Origin: CBDFKS01 sp965248905
Lineage (GTDB): Bacteria; Chloroflexota; Dehalococcoidia; Lucifugimonadales; JAGWBF01
Length of the DNA stretch: 64,000 nt
Reading direction: 5' to 3'
Assembly (NCBI GenBank): GCA_965248905.1
Contig: CBDFKS010000007.1
Span: 372,001-436,000 of the forward strand
This document shows, piece by piece, positions 24,888-33,438 of the stretch; the first letter of the stretch is position 1; each line of letters begins with the position of its first letter. Under the pieces are notes generated by a model. It was not told where the DNA came from and ran no database searches. It worked only from the letters and a program-made list of their open reading frames with translations. The translations under genes and the position numbers were made by a program.

Positions 24888-25632
24888 TCAGGTACTCCTT
24901 TATTAGGCGCGATGACTCGGCAACGACCATTTGCTGGTAGGCGACCAGCTTCTCTTGTGGGATTGCATCATAGACGGTCTCAAGGCTACTTGGAACGCAC
25001 TGAAGGAACTCTTCAACGATACTCATCGCAATGGTGTCGTCCTGGTACATCCTGCGGGTCGCGAACCGCAACCGGTCCCAGGTGAAGTCCCAGGACGTAA
25101 AGTCCACCACCCACTCTTTCCACCGGCTCAAAGTATCAGTGCTAATGAATCCAACGTCTACGTCAGACCCGGCATCTTCCAGCAGGCTTCGCACCTGTAC
25201 CATGTCGTCGAGTGCTTCCCTAGCCGCTCTATCCATCTCCAATTGCAAGGCCCGGTCCCATATATTTCTCTTAACCTGCTCAGGATGTGGATGGTCACCA
25301 TCGAAATGGACACGGTATATCTCCAGAATCCAGGCCTCATCAGCTACCAAATGGGTGAAATAGCCTGAAATAAAGACCTTGGTCTCGTCATTGAGTGCAG
25401 AAGAGTTAGCCAATGCTGGATGGGTCTGCCAGAGACCCTTTATGCCAGCGCCCAGGTTCTTGAGACTGAGGGGTGCGAAATGGGTCTGATCACGCTTCCA
25501 CTTGGTCATAATTCTGATATCCGGAGAGGTGGCGCCCAGTAGGAAGCTACCTAAGTGCTTATCTACGGTGGCGTTCGCCAATGTGTCGGATGTTTGCAAG
25601 GCCAGGCTCAGGTGGGTAGGCAGATTTGGCAA
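24868..25632 (-). CDS. Zinc-dependent phospholipase C-like protein in the his operon
   Basis: A 254-residue all-alpha protein resembling the zinc-dependent phospholipase C (PF00882-like) family: PTHLSLALQTSDTLANATVD with an early His, FLLGATSPDIR, a His after KRDQTHFAPLS, and FISGYFTHLVADEAW. No signal peptide is evident, so it is probably cytoplasmic. TTG at 25632 is chosen as start: it follows GGAGGAGG by 6 bases and lies one base after the hisG stop. An upstream ATG would overlap hisG. It separates hisG from hisD with overlapping ends, so it is certainly in the operon. Lipid cleavage is not assured. Confidence 0.7.
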   Translation of the reverse strand: MPNLPTHLSLALQTSDTLANATVDKHLGSFLLGATSPDIRIMTKWKRDQTHFAPLSLKNLGAGIKGLWQTHPALANSSALNDETKVFISGYFTHLVADEAWILEIYRVHFDGDHPHPEQVKRNIWDRALQLEMDRAAREALDDMVQVRSLLEDAGSDVDVGFISTDTLSRWKEWVVDFTSWDFTWDRLRFATRRMYQDDTIAMSIVEEFLQCVPSSLETVYDAIPQEKLVAYQQMVVAESSRLIKEYLSEPQGD

Positions 25633-25633
25633 A

Positions 25634-26725
25634 TCAGGCCTCCTCCAGGGATTCCAAAAGCCGTTCATAAGCCCTGCACCGGTCTCCAAAGAGATAGCTT
25701 ACCGGGGAGGCCGATATATCCACTCCCCCCACTCCTCGGAGGTGATCGGCGGCATCCAGCAGCTTATCCCTGGGCACAACCAGGCTCACAGCGTACCAGT
25801 CCTCTTCCTGGACATTATATACCCTGGAGATCGTTGGGCCTCTCAGTCCCGCCAGGTCCGATCTGGTGAGCACGTTGGTCCCCACTTCTTCGGAGGATGT
25901 ACCTGTGACGTTGGCGGTTAGACGGTAAAAGGAGTCAGCCCGGAGATGGCCCTCCATCATCTCAAGCATCGCTCGTGCCAGCTCCAACGCCTTCGAAGTC
26001 TCTTTCAATAGCCTACGGCTTCCTATTAAACACGCCTGAGATACCTGAACGGTGCCGTCTCCGAGGGTCTTCAACCGGTTCTCTCGTAGAGTCGTGCCCG
26101 TGGCGGTCAAGTCCGCTATCAGGTCTGCGTATCCGGCGATAGGGGCTGCCTCCAGGCTTCCGCTGGCCTGCACGAGAGAAAAGTAGTTTATCCCCTTGCT
26201 GTAAAGATATCTGCGCACCAGGCGAGGATACTTGGTGGCGATACGAAGCTGTTTGCCCTGCTGTCGGAACTCAGCCGCTAGGTCGGCCAAGTCGTCCATC
26301 GACACCACATCGAGCCAGGAGTCGGGCACTGCCAAAACCAGCTCGCAGTGGCCGAAGCCCAGATCTTCTATAATGGGTATGACGGGGCTTCCTTCATGCC
26401 GATATTCGAGGAAGCGGTCAAGACCGGTGATGCCCAATGCCGCGCTGCCCTCTTCAACTTTTTGAGTGATGTCCGCAGTGCGCTGGAACAGAACGGCCAC
26501 TCCGGGGAGATTCGGCAGGCCGGCAGTGTATCGACGCGCGTTGGGCCTATCTACCGCGAGTCCACAGCTTCGCAGAAAACCCAGAGAGGGCTCATAAAGG
26601 TCGCCGTCACTGGGCAAAGCCAGTGACAATCTGGCCTCTTTATTGCTCCCAGAGCCGCGGCTTTCGGAGCCGTTGTACTGAAGACTCTCCGGTCCCATCG
26701 TCTTTCTGGATGAGCGAACATTCAT
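25634..26725 (-). CDS. hisG: ATP phosphoribosyltransferase HisG, long form
   Basis: First and feedback-regulated step of histidine synthesis. The periplasmic-binding-protein-like catalytic halves show LSLALPSDGDLYEPSLGFL, GITGLDRFLEYRH and RIATKYPRLVRRYL; the C-terminal ACT-like regulatory domain is recognisable in VSLVVPRDKLLDAADHLRG and GGVDISASPVSYLFGDRC. At 363 residues it is longer than usual, with about 30 unconserved N-terminal residues, so a later start is possible. The long form is normally self-sufficient and does not need HisZ, although a HisS/HisZ-like gene overlaps it upstream by 4 bases. Confidence 0.92.
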   Translation of the reverse strand: MNVRSSRKTMGPESLQYNGSESRGSGSNKEARLSLALPSDGDLYEPSLGFLRSCGLAVDRPNARRYTAGLPNLPGVAVLFQRTADITQKVEEGSAALGITGLDRFLEYRHEGSPVIPIIEDLGFGHCELVLAVPDSWLDVVSMDDLADLAAEFRQQGKQLRIATKYPRLVRRYLYSKGINYFSLVQASGSLEAAPIAGYADLIADLTATGTTLRENRLKTLGDGTVQVSQACLIGSRRLLKETSKALELARAMLEMMEGHLRADSFYRLTANVTGTSSEEVGTNVLTRSDLAGLRGPTISRVYNVQEEDWYAVSLVVPRDKLLDAADHLRGVGGVDISASPVSYLFGDRCRAYERLLESLEEA

Positions 26726-28167
26726 CTCAAGGAACGCTGTTTTTCATTGGTCTGATATGAGGTGCTGGTCCCGTCATCGGATACAGCGATTACTTTCGCG
26801 AAGCCTTTGGATTTCGCATAGCTAATGCTTTCATCCACACTTATTCCACTAACATCCATCTCTACTGATTTACCATCTTCACGCAATCGGCGAGCCAGGC
26901 TCAGCGCTTGGGGATACCCTTCGCTGGTGAGAGCTAGGACTAATATCCTGCTCGTTTCTTCACCAAGGTCTGCTTCTCGGCTATTCCCTTTAAGGGCATC
27001 GACAACCTGTTCTAGAGTGTACGCGAAGCCCAGTGCCGGCATGTGACTCGGGCTACCAAGGGCTTTCGCCAGAGCATCGTATCTGCCACCTCCTCCTAGG
27101 GAGATGCCCAGGGACGCGAACTTTATTTCGAACACTATGCCTGTATAGTATGCCAGGCCCCGGGCCAAGCCGAGGTCCAGCGTTATCTTAGCTCCATCTG
27201 GATAGTCTATCTCGAGAAGCTTCACCACTTCTTTTAGTCTGTTTAAGGCTGTGGGATTGGAGTCCGAAGATTCAATGACCTTCTCAACTTCAGCCAGGCA
27301 TCGTAATGGCTCTCCTTTGATGCAGGACAGAGCACCTGCTATTTCAAGGCCCCGCTCCAGTGCCTTTGGGTCGTCGGTGCCACGAAACTTGCGCAACAGC
27401 CGCTCCACCACTTCCGTTGGCTCGCGTTGGCCCAAAGAGCCAACCTCCCCCCAATTGAGCAGGCCCTGAAGTAGCTCCCTGGCCGTCCCTTCTTCCATGT
27501 CGCCGATCGCCGAAGCAAGCTCCCTCTGACGTGAATCGGATGCTAACAGCCTGAGTTGCCTGGCTCTCTCCATCACGTTGGCGAGGCCCTCCTGGCCACT
27601 CTTTAGCTCGGGGATGTTACTCAGGACAAATCCTATCGCCCTCTCGGAAAGACCAAGCGATTCCAGCAGGCTATGATGGACTCCGATGTCGCCTATGTCC
27701 AAATGGCACTCGTTAAGTCCGAGATCAGACAATGCTGCGCAGCTAAGGGACAGGACCTCAGCGTCCGCGCGGGCGCTTGAAGAACCCATAAGCTCTGCCC
27801 CTACCTGGGTGAACTGACGGTAGGAGCTGCCTTCGCTCTCATACCGGAATACCGGGCCAGAGTACTGGACGCGCAACGGTAGAGTCTCGGTACTATCTTC
27901 CAGGTAGTGCCGGAGGATGGAAGCGGTGTACTCCGGCCGAAGGCTTATCTCGTTGCCTCCGGGGTCAGTGAAGCTGTAGGTACGGGCGGCCAACTCTCCG
28001 CCGGACTTGCGCAGAAAAAGCTCGGTCGGCTCCAAGATCGGAGTCTCCAGGACTCTGTAGCCGTGGAGATAGAAGAACTCTCTGAGACGGTCCTGGGCCA
28101 TCTTCAGAGGTCGCCAGGACTCCTGGCTGAGGTCGCGCATTCCGTGAAGGTGATGGAGCTTTTCCAT
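26722..28167 (-). CDS. Histidyl-tRNA synthetase-like protein (HisS or HisZ)
   Basis: A 481-residue class II aaRS-type protein. Motif 2 region is VFRYESEGSSYRQFTQVG; the two histidine-binding signatures are GLARGLAYYTGIVFEI and GGGGRYDALAKALG; a C-terminal anticodon-binding-like domain begins ILVLALTSEGYPQAL. HisZ, the regulatory paralogue that activates short HisG, usually lacks this last domain, whereas true HisS has it. Linkage to hisG suggests HisZ; domain content suggests HisS. It is the first gene of the his operon, with TACAAT on the minus strand shortly upstream as a possible -10. Family sure, role open. Confidence 0.8.
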   Translation of the reverse strand: MEKLHHLHGMRDLSQESWRPLKMAQDRLREFFYLHGYRVLETPILEPTELFLRKSGGELAARTYSFTDPGGNEISLRPEYTASILRHYLEDSTETLPLRVQYSGPVFRYESEGSSYRQFTQVGAELMGSSSARADAEVLSLSCAALSDLGLNECHLDIGDIGVHHSLLESLGLSERAIGFVLSNIPELKSGQEGLANVMERARQLRLLASDSRQRELASAIGDMEEGTARELLQGLLNWGEVGSLGQREPTEVVERLLRKFRGTDDPKALERGLEIAGALSCIKGEPLRCLAEVEKVIESSDSNPTALNRLKEVVKLLEIDYPDGAKITLDLGLARGLAYYTGIVFEIKFASLGISLGGGGRYDALAKALGSPSHMPALGFAYTLEQVVDALKGNSREADLGEETSRILVLALTSEGYPQALSLARRLREDGKSVEMDVSGISVDESISYAKSKGFAKVIAVSDDGTSTSYQTNEKQRSLR

Positions 28168-28470
28168 AGGTTCGAACGAGGTTATTGTACACCAAGAGGC
28201 AGCTCAGAAGGAATAGGAGGGCGGATTAAGTACAACGTCTTCCCATTGTCATCCTGAGCGAAGCGAAGCATCTCAACGATCAGCCCCCTTTTTACTCGGG
28301 AGAGAGATTCTTCAGTCGCTTCGCTCCGTCAGAATGATATGGACGGACTTGGTCTGGAAGTTAATGAAAAGATCCTGGGAATAAGTTCAGCGTCTTCCAT
28401 CAAAGATGGACGCTATGGAAACTGATTGGTTAAGAGTAAAGCTAAACCGTTTCACTAGATGTTGGATAGT
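28168..28470. other. Gap of about 300 bases holding a palindromic repeat
   Basis: No gene seen. The region carries the hisS/Z-like promoter side, an imperfect inverted repeat at 28245-28339 described separately, and the end of the SDR gene run. Nothing resembling a tRNA was found. Confidence 0.5.
28245..28339. repeat. REP/MITE-like inverted repeat
   Basis: The left arm at 28245-28274 contains GTCATCCTGAGCGAAGCGAA and CATCTC. The right arm at 28304-28339 carries GAGATTCTTC, GCTTCGCTC and CAGAATGAT, an imperfect reverse complement. The pairing is interrupted by a 4-base and a 3-base insertion. The TCCTGAGCG.. core recurs as part of other short repeats in this window, so this is likely one copy of a genome-wide palindromic family. 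Confidence 0.6.
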
Positions 28471-29247
28471 TCACGGATGGGCCATGAGTCCTCCATCCAC
28501 ATATATGGGTTGCCCCGTGGTGTAGTCGCAGGCGTCCGAGGCCAGGAATACCAGCAACGGCCCGATGTCTCGTGGGTGCCCCTTGCGGCGTAGCGGAATA
28601 TAACGTACCAGAAGCTCCTTCCGTGCCTCTTCGGGAGGAAGCTCTTCGGTGCTGAACCAACCGGTCCCAATGGCGTTGACTCTAATGTTATGCCTGGCCC
28701 ATTCCAAGGCCAGGGCCTTGGTTAGCTGAAGCACCGCTCCTTGACTGGCACAATAGACAGCAGAGTTCCACAGGCCTCTCTCCGCCAGTCCAGATATTAT
28801 GTTAACTATTCTTCCACTGCCGGCTTGCAACATCCTATTCCCGACGACGCGGCAGGTGGTGAATACGGTCTTGACGTTCCTGCTCATCACGGCTTCGAAT
28901 TCGTCTGAATAGACCTGGTCGAAGGGCTTGGCGAACTCGGTTTGAAAGCAGTTTACCAAGATGTCGATACGCCCCCAACGGGCCAGCAGCGTACCGATCG
29001 CCGCTTCCACGGCACTTTCGCTGGCACAATCGCACGATTGCTCAAAGGCTTCGCCGCCTATCCGATGTACTCTGCTCGTCGCTTCGTCGATGAGGGACTG
29101 ATTCTGGGTAAGCATGCATATCTTGGCGCCGGCTTCCGCCAGCACTTCGGCCAGATAAGGTATCAGTGACGGGCTGTCCCCCGCTACTACGGCCACCTTG
29201 CCGTTCAGCCTATACTCATCTAGGACCGGCAATCTGATCTCCTTCAA
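28471..29247 (-). CDS. SDR-family protein with altered catalytic motifs
   Basis: A 258-residue Rossmann-fold protein of the short-chain dehydrogenase family; IDILVNCFQTEF, GSGRIVNIISGLAERG, NIRVNAIGTGWF and the ending TTGQPIYVDGGLM are typical. Two key motifs are not. The cofactor glycine motif TGxxxGIG is replaced by AGDSPSLIPYL (22-32), and the YxxxK pair reads YCASQ (Tyr165, Gln169), losing the catalytic Lys. It may be an inactive or structural paralogue of the active SDR lying 31 bases upstream. Family firm; enzymatic role doubtful. Confidence 0.8.
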   Translation of the reverse strand: MKEIRLPVLDEYRLNGKVAVVAGDSPSLIPYLAEVLAEAGAKICMLTQNQSLIDEATSRVHRIGGEAFEQSCDCASESAVEAAIGTLLARWGRIDILVNCFQTEFAKPFDQVYSDEFEAVMSRNVKTVFTTCRVVGNRMLQAGSGRIVNIISGLAERGLWNSAVYCASQGAVLQLTKALALEWARHNIRVNAIGTGWFSTEELPPEEARKELLVRYIPLRRKGHPRDIGPLLVFLASDACDYTTGQPIYVDGGLMAHP

Positions 29248-29278
29248 TTTTCTATCGGTCCGGTGGTCGTCTGTTTGA

Positions 29279-30085
29279 TCACTGCTCCAAGGGTACTAGG
29301 GGTGCGTATCCTGTGGGGGCAAAACCTCCGGCGAGCCCTCCGCCGTCCAAGGTGATCATCTCGCCGTTCATATAGTCGGAGGCACCGGATGCCAGGTACA
29401 CCGCGATTGGACCCATGTCATCCGGCTTTCCAAAAGTGCCGGTGGGGATAAAGTCGCCGGACTGGGGTAGGCTATCGCGCATCGAGTCGGTCCCACGAGT
29501 TGGGATGAATCCCGGCACTATGGAGTTGGACGTCACACCGTAGCGTCCCAGACTCATGGCCAAAGTTCGGGTGAGCTGGATCATCCCACCCTTGCTGCAC
29601 GTGTAGCTGTAGATGTCCCGTCCCCCGCGAAGGCCGAAGCCGGAGGCCACGTTGATGATCTTGCCGCTACCTCTGTCTACCATATGCTTGGCAACCGCTC
29701 TGGCGCAGTAGAATGCCCCGCTGAGGCTCGTGTCTATCCCAGCTTGCCACTCCTTATCGGTTATCTCCCAGATGGGGGCGTAAACGTTCTCGGCGGTCCT
29801 GCCTGCATTGTTTATCAGCACATCAACCTTGCCGAACTCTTGTAAAGTGCGTGATACCATCCTGTCTACCTGAGACGAGTCACTGACGTCGGTGGCGATG
29901 GCTAGGGCTTTCCTCCCCAGACTTTTCGCCTCATCCGCTGCCTCGTCGATGGGAGCTTGTCTCCTGGCAGAGATGACTAAGTCGGCGCCGGCTCTGGCCA
30001 GGGCCTGCACCATCGCTCTGCCCAGGCCGGTGCCTCCTCCGGTGATGATTATTACCTTTCCATCCAGACTCAGTAGCTCCAGCAC
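29279..30085 (-). CDS. SDR-family oxidoreductase, glucose/3-oxoacyl reductase-like
   Basis: A 268-residue classical SDR with intact motifs: TGGGTGLGRAMVQAL for NAD(P) binding near residue 17, DVLINNAGRT, catalytic Ser in INVASGFGLRGG, and YTCSKGGMIQLTRTLA with the Tyr-x-x-x-Lys pair. The C-terminal MNGEMITLDGGGLAGG is usual. Substrate cannot be told from sequence. It is 3 bases from birA and 31 bases before the degenerate SDR, so the three are probably co-transcribed. Confidence 0.88.
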   Translation of the reverse strand: MLELLSLDGKVIIITGGGTGLGRAMVQALARAGADLVISARRQAPIDEAADEAKSLGRKALAIATDVSDSSQVDRMVSRTLQEFGKVDVLINNAGRTAENVYAPIWEITDKEWQAGIDTSLSGAFYCARAVAKHMVDRGSGKIINVASGFGLRGGRDIYSYTCSKGGMIQLTRTLAMSLGRYGVTSNSIVPGFIPTRGTDSMRDSLPQSGDFIPTGTFGKPDDMGPIAVYLASGASDYMNGEMITLDGGGLAGGFAPTGYAPLVPLEQ

Positions 30086-30088
30086 TGT

Positions 30089-30937
30089 CTACTCCTTCTT
30101 CGCGACTTCCCTTGCCGAAATCACCTCTCCTGCTGGAACACTTATCAGCGTACCATCGCCCTGCCTCAATAACAGGTTACCGATCTCATCCACATCCTCG
30201 GCAAATCCGGTATGGACCTCATCCTTCCATTGGACTTGAACATGGCTACCCAGGGTCTCCAGCAGGCCGCGCCACTCTCCCATGGCCCGTGCCAAGGCGG
30301 GATCTCTGGAGACCTGGTTGGCAGAGTTGGAAGGCGCCTTTGCGGGACGCTCACGGAGAGGCAGGTAGAGCCGGTCCATTTCATGGAGCAGTTGCCTCAG
30401 CAGGGAGTCCCTTTCTACTACCTTGTCAGTCTCCTGATCTAGGCTTGTAGCTATGTCCTTTAGCTCCTCGACGGCAGAAGTGTCCAATACTACGTTTATC
30501 CCGATACCCACGATGGCATATTCCACGGAACCGCCCTGTATCGCGTTCTCTATAAGAATGCCGCTGACCTTTTTACCACGGATCCTGATGTCGTTGGGCC
30601 ATTTGATGGTGGGTTCCAGAGCGGTCGTTTTTCTTATAGCCCTCGCGACCGCCAGAGCGGAAATAATGCTGAGATAGGTCAGTGATTCAAGAGATGGCCG
30701 CAGCACGATAGATAGATACAGGTTTCCAGCTTGAGAGACCCACGTCCGTTGGAAGCGACCCCTAGAGGCCGTTTGCTCCTCGGCCAAGACAACTGTGCCT
30801 TCCACTACGCCTTCCCGTGCCTGGCGCGCCGCCTCATCCATGGTGGAGGAAAGCTCTTGGAAATAGCTGATTTTCTTCCCCACCACGCGGGTAAATAGCC
30901 CCTGCCTCAATACCTTGGAAACAAGATTGGTCGACAA
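30089..30937 (-). CDS. birA: Biotin-[acetyl-CoA carboxylase] ligase BirA
   Basis: Activates biotin to biotinyl-AMP and attaches it to carboxylase carrier domains. Motifs: TASRGRFQRTW for the adenylate-binding loop, AGNLYLSIVLRP, IKWPNDIRIRGKKVSGILIE and VGIGINVVL. The loop has SRGRFQR rather than the usual GRGRxGR. It lacks an N-terminal HTH region, so it is a monofunctional ligase and not a bio-operon repressor. A C-terminal SH3-like tail (SAREVAKKE region) is present. 282 residues is typical for this class. Confidence 0.93.
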   Translation of the reverse strand: MSTNLVSKVLRQGLFTRVVGKKISYFQELSSTMDEAARQAREGVVEGTVVLAEEQTASRGRFQRTWVSQAGNLYLSIVLRPSLESLTYLSIISALAVARAIRKTTALEPTIKWPNDIRIRGKKVSGILIENAIQGGSVEYAIVGIGINVVLDTSAVEELKDIATSLDQETDKVVERDSLLRQLLHEMDRLYLPLRERPAKAPSNSANQVSRDPALARAMGEWRGLLETLGSHVQVQWKDEVHTGFAEDVDEIGNLLLRQGDGTLISVPAGEVISAREVAKKE

Positions 30938-31045
30938 CGCCCCTCCATGCGGCTAGTCCTCTGTCAACCAAGATTTGATAGTGGCTTTCATCCCCATCTC
31001 TTCGGCAGGCTCTAGCCCTCCCTCATCTACGGAGAAGGGACTTGT

Positions 31046-31070
31046 TCTCTCCCCCTTGATGGGGGAGAGA
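31046..31070. repeat. Palindromic CTCTCCCCC hairpin
   Basis: TCTCTCCCCC at 31046-31055 pairs perfectly with GGGGGAGAGA at 31061-31070 around a 5-base loop. Nearly the same arms occur at 51740-51762. It lies in the gap between birA and the MaoC pair, flanked by AGGGACTTGTTC and ATAGAGTGGGGGTG. No T-run follows, so it is more likely a dispersed repeat than a terminator. Confidence 0.6.
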
Positions 31071-31165
31071 TAGAGTGGGGGTGAAACGATGCGTCGATTT
31101 TAAGGTTGACTGAGTTACAAGGTCTTGTACTGAGAATTTGCACCGCTCAGGTTCATAATTGGCTG

Positions 31166-31603
31166 CTATTTCCCCCGGCTGGGCAGGGAGAGTATTGCCT
31201 TCCCGCCAACCAGGTTGCCACTTTCCTCGGTGCGCATGTACACGTCGCACTCAACGAGATATTTGCCATCCTCTTCCCGCTTATCCGTTATTACAGCAGA
31301 CAGAATAACGGGTCTGTGAGGAACCGGCTGGCGAAACACCAGGTCCAGGTGTTTAAGGGACGTAGCTGCCGATGAGGTGGTGAGGAACTGAGCGATTATG
31401 GCCATGCTCATCACGCCCGGCACTATTGGGCCCGACAAACCCAGTTTCTTGGCTATGTCCTCGTCAGTGAATCGGTTCGGTGTGGGAGCTTCGCTGACCT
31501 GGCAGAACTCCGCAACAGCTTGGTCGCTAATTGTCTTGGTCAGGGGGCCGATTTCGTCGCCCAGCTCCACGTCCTCGTAATAACGGACCACAGCCCTCGA
31601 CAT
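31166..31603 (-). CDS. MaoC-like dehydratase subunit (HadB-like)
   Basis: A 145-residue hot-dog-fold protein. YYEDVELGDEIGPLTKTISD is the typical MaoC N-terminus; DEDIAKKLGLSGPIVPGVMS is the hydratase-2 region, though the usual catalytic His-containing NPIHxD form is changed to PNRFTDED. LKHLDLVFRQPVPHRP follows. It lies 3 bases after a second hot-dog gene, and such pairs usually form a heterodimer, as in mycobacterial HadAB, dehydrating (R)-3-hydroxyacyl-thioesters. Activity and substrate are inferred. Confidence 0.82.
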   Translation of the reverse strand: MSRAVVRYYEDVELGDEIGPLTKTISDQAVAEFCQVSEAPTPNRFTDEDIAKKLGLSGPIVPGVMSMAIIAQFLTTSSAATSLKHLDLVFRQPVPHRPVILSAVITDKREEDGKYLVECDVYMRTEESGNLVGGKAILSLPSRGK

Positions 31604-31606
31604 GGA

Positions 31607-32056
31607 CTACTCCCTCACCGCGTAGGACTCTTGCACCGATGCCACCCTCTCTCCTCTCTGATTGGTAAAGAGGGTCTCCCATACTATAAAGACCATGGTA
31701 CCCGACCTGCCCGTCTTTGGATAAACCTCTTTTAGATACGAGACGGCGTTTAAAGAGTCCCCAGCGTAGATTGGGGAGAGCGGTTCGATCATCTGTCCTG
31801 CGTGGACCTGCATTTTGCCAAACTTGAGCTTGATGTCCGGTATGGTGACTCTACGAATAAAGATGGTGCATAGTGTCGGGGGTGCTAGAACTGAAAGAAA
31901 GCCCGCCTCTTTGGCGGAGTCCTCGTCCAAGAATATGGCATCGGTCTCACCTATAGCGCTGCAAAACCCCCGGATCAGCTCCGGGGTGACCTCAAAGGGG
32001 CCTGTTTGGTGCTCCTTCCCCAGCAACGACCGGTCGAACTCAAGCTCTAGGGCCAT
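31607..32056 (-). CDS. FAS1-like/MaoC N-terminal dehydratase subunit (HadA-like)
   Basis: A hot-dog-fold protein of about 149 residues with the FAS1-like dehydratase pattern: GPFEVTPELIRGFCSAIGE, an acidic DEDSAKEAGF stretch, LAPPTLCTIFI, and KMQVHAGQMIEPLSPIYAGD, where the His is the usual catalytic residue in the half-subunit. ATG at 32056 is preferred over a GTG two codons earlier on ribosome-site spacing. It forms a two-gene unit with the following HadB-like gene. Probably handles acyl-CoA or acyl-ACP substrates. Confidence 0.82.
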   Translation of the reverse strand: MALELEFDRSLLGKEHQTGPFEVTPELIRGFCSAIGETDAIFLDEDSAKEAGFLSVLAPPTLCTIFIRRVTIPDIKLKFGKMQVHAGQMIEPLSPIYAGDSLNAVSYLKEVYPKTGRSGTMVFIVWETLFTNQRGERVASVQESYAVRE

Positions 32057-32080
32057 AAACACATTTCTCGTATTTCACGA

Positions 32081-32725
32081 TCAGTTATCATTTGTACCTG
32101 ATTGCTCTAGACGAAGGGCCGTAAACTCCCCGGGGCCAAGGGCCTCTACCAGCTCTTGCTCGTTGCGTATCTCCATGTCGAAGTTGGTCACGCAGCTTCC
32201 GATAGCACTCACCAGATGAGCATCGCTTCCGCCTATTCCTTTGTAGCTCGATTGCTGGGCCAGCTCAGCGGCTCGCTCGTTCTCGCCCTTGCGGCTTCCG
32301 CCATTGAGGGTCTCTACAATTCCTAAGCCCGGAAACTCCACGCCCTGTTCTATGTACTCACACAGACCGATGCCCGTTCTGCCCGGATGGGCTGGAACAG
32401 CGATAGCTCCGTGCTCCTTGGCCTCTTTCATAAGGTGACGTGGATCTAAGGTCACATCTGAGAAATCGATAGCCTTTATTAGGGAGTCATTCACACCGTA
32501 CACCAGGAAGTGGCCGTAACGGGTGTCCAGCTCTGAACCCTTCAGCACCAGTACCTGGTGCTCCTGAGCCAGCTGGGAGTAGTCCAGGTCTCTGTCGTAC
32601 TTACGGTGCTCCGTAAGGACGATGCCATCTATTACGTAGCCACGTTTTCTGAGCACCTGTATCCACTTCAGGTACTGCTCCACGGTGGCACGGGAGTCGT
32701 CGGAGGAGACGGAGTGGCTGTGCAT
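32081..32725 (-). CDS. PHP-domain phosphoesterase-like protein
   Basis: A 214-residue polymerase-and-histidinol-phosphatase (PHP) domain protein. Metal ligands can be placed in MHSHSVSSDD, GIVLTEHRKYD, LKGSELDTRYGHFLVYG, VPAHPGRTG and GIGGSDAHLVSAIG. No polymerase or HisK extension is present, so this is a stand-alone YciV/TrpH-like member; members of that group act on phosphoesters such as pAp or oligonucleotides. In-frame sequence just before the ATG reads TVID, the usual lead-in, but has no start codon. It is likely co-transcribed with the TPP and MaoC genes. Confidence 0.85.
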   Translation of the reverse strand: MHSHSVSSDDSRATVEQYLKWIQVLRKRGYVIDGIVLTEHRKYDRDLDYSQLAQEHQVLVLKGSELDTRYGHFLVYGVNDSLIKAIDFSDVTLDPRHLMKEAKEHGAIAVPAHPGRTGIGLCEYIEQGVEFPGLGIVETLNGGSRKGENERAAELAQQSSYKGIGGSDAHLVSAIGSCVTNFDMEIRNEQELVEALGPGEFTALRLEQSGTNDN

Positions 32726-32845
32726 ATCTATAACGGTCCTGTATGCCAGCGTTAGTCTCCGTGGTTCAGAGTGGTCATTTTATACGTGTTCCATGGTAGA
32801 AGTTAGCGGTAGGGCTTCAGAAAGCCGACAGCAAATCATCTGTAA

Positions 32846-33427
32846 TCAGCGGGCTAATCGCTCCGTTAGCCATTGAGAAAAGCCGTTTCCCAGGGCCACC
32901 GGGTCGTCTATGAGCAGTGGCACCTTGGTATTGCCCTTGGCTATTTTCATGTGAATGAAGCCCGGGCCGTCCACTTCCAGGGCTGAGGCCATCGCCCTTT
33001 TCAGACTCCCCAGGTCGTCGGCTTTCCAGGTCTTGAGACCGCAGGAACCGGCTATGGCAGCCAGGTCCAGCTTCTCAGTGAACGTAGGCTGTCCTCCGGT
33101 AGAGGCATAAGACTCATTATCTAACACGATCATGAGCAACTTCCGAGGTTGGAGGTATCCGATGGTGCTCAAGGAGTTCATTTGCATGAGCATCCCGCCG
33201 TCACCTTCCACCCCCACGCACCGATTCACGGAGCTCTGATCCATGGACAGACTAAGCCCTAAGGTGATTGAGCTCACCAATCCCATGGAGTCCAACACGT
33301 AGAAATGGTTGGGTCTCCTATTGGCGTGGGCCATCTCGCGGCAGGTTGCGCCACAGGTAAACACGACAGGATCATCCAGGAACTCGCTAGAGATGGTCTT
33401 TAAGGCGTCTATTCTCGTGACCGGCAT
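32846..33427 (-). CDS. TPP-dependent decarboxylase, C-terminal-type subunit (ComE/Ppd beta-like)
   Basis: A 193-residue pyrophosphate-binding half of a thiamine-diphosphate enzyme. The TPP motif is GVEGDGGMLMQMNSLSTIG and runs on to VLDNESYASTGGQPTFTEK, matching beta subunits of sulfopyruvate decarboxylase and the corresponding part of phosphonopyruvate decarboxylase. The gene for the complementary half lies 11 bases upstream. Together they should decarboxylate a 2-oxoacid with a charged group (sulfopyruvate or phosphonopyruvate). The true substrate cannot be fixed from sequence. Confidence 0.82.
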   Translation of the reverse strand: MPVTRIDALKTISSEFLDDPVVFTCGATCREMAHANRRPNHFYVLDSMGLVSSITLGLSLSMDQSSVNRCVGVEGDGGMLMQMNSLSTIGYLQPRKLLMIVLDNESYASTGGQPTFTEKLDLAAIAGSCGLKTWKADDLGSLKRAMASALEVDGPGFIHMKIAKGNTKVPLLIDDPVALGNGFSQWLTERLAR

Positions 33428-33438
33428 AATGTTATACG

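Noticed and set aside
28168..28470. tRNA gene
   Set aside because: A GGTTCGAAC string appears near 28175 but no cloverleaf arms can be built around it.
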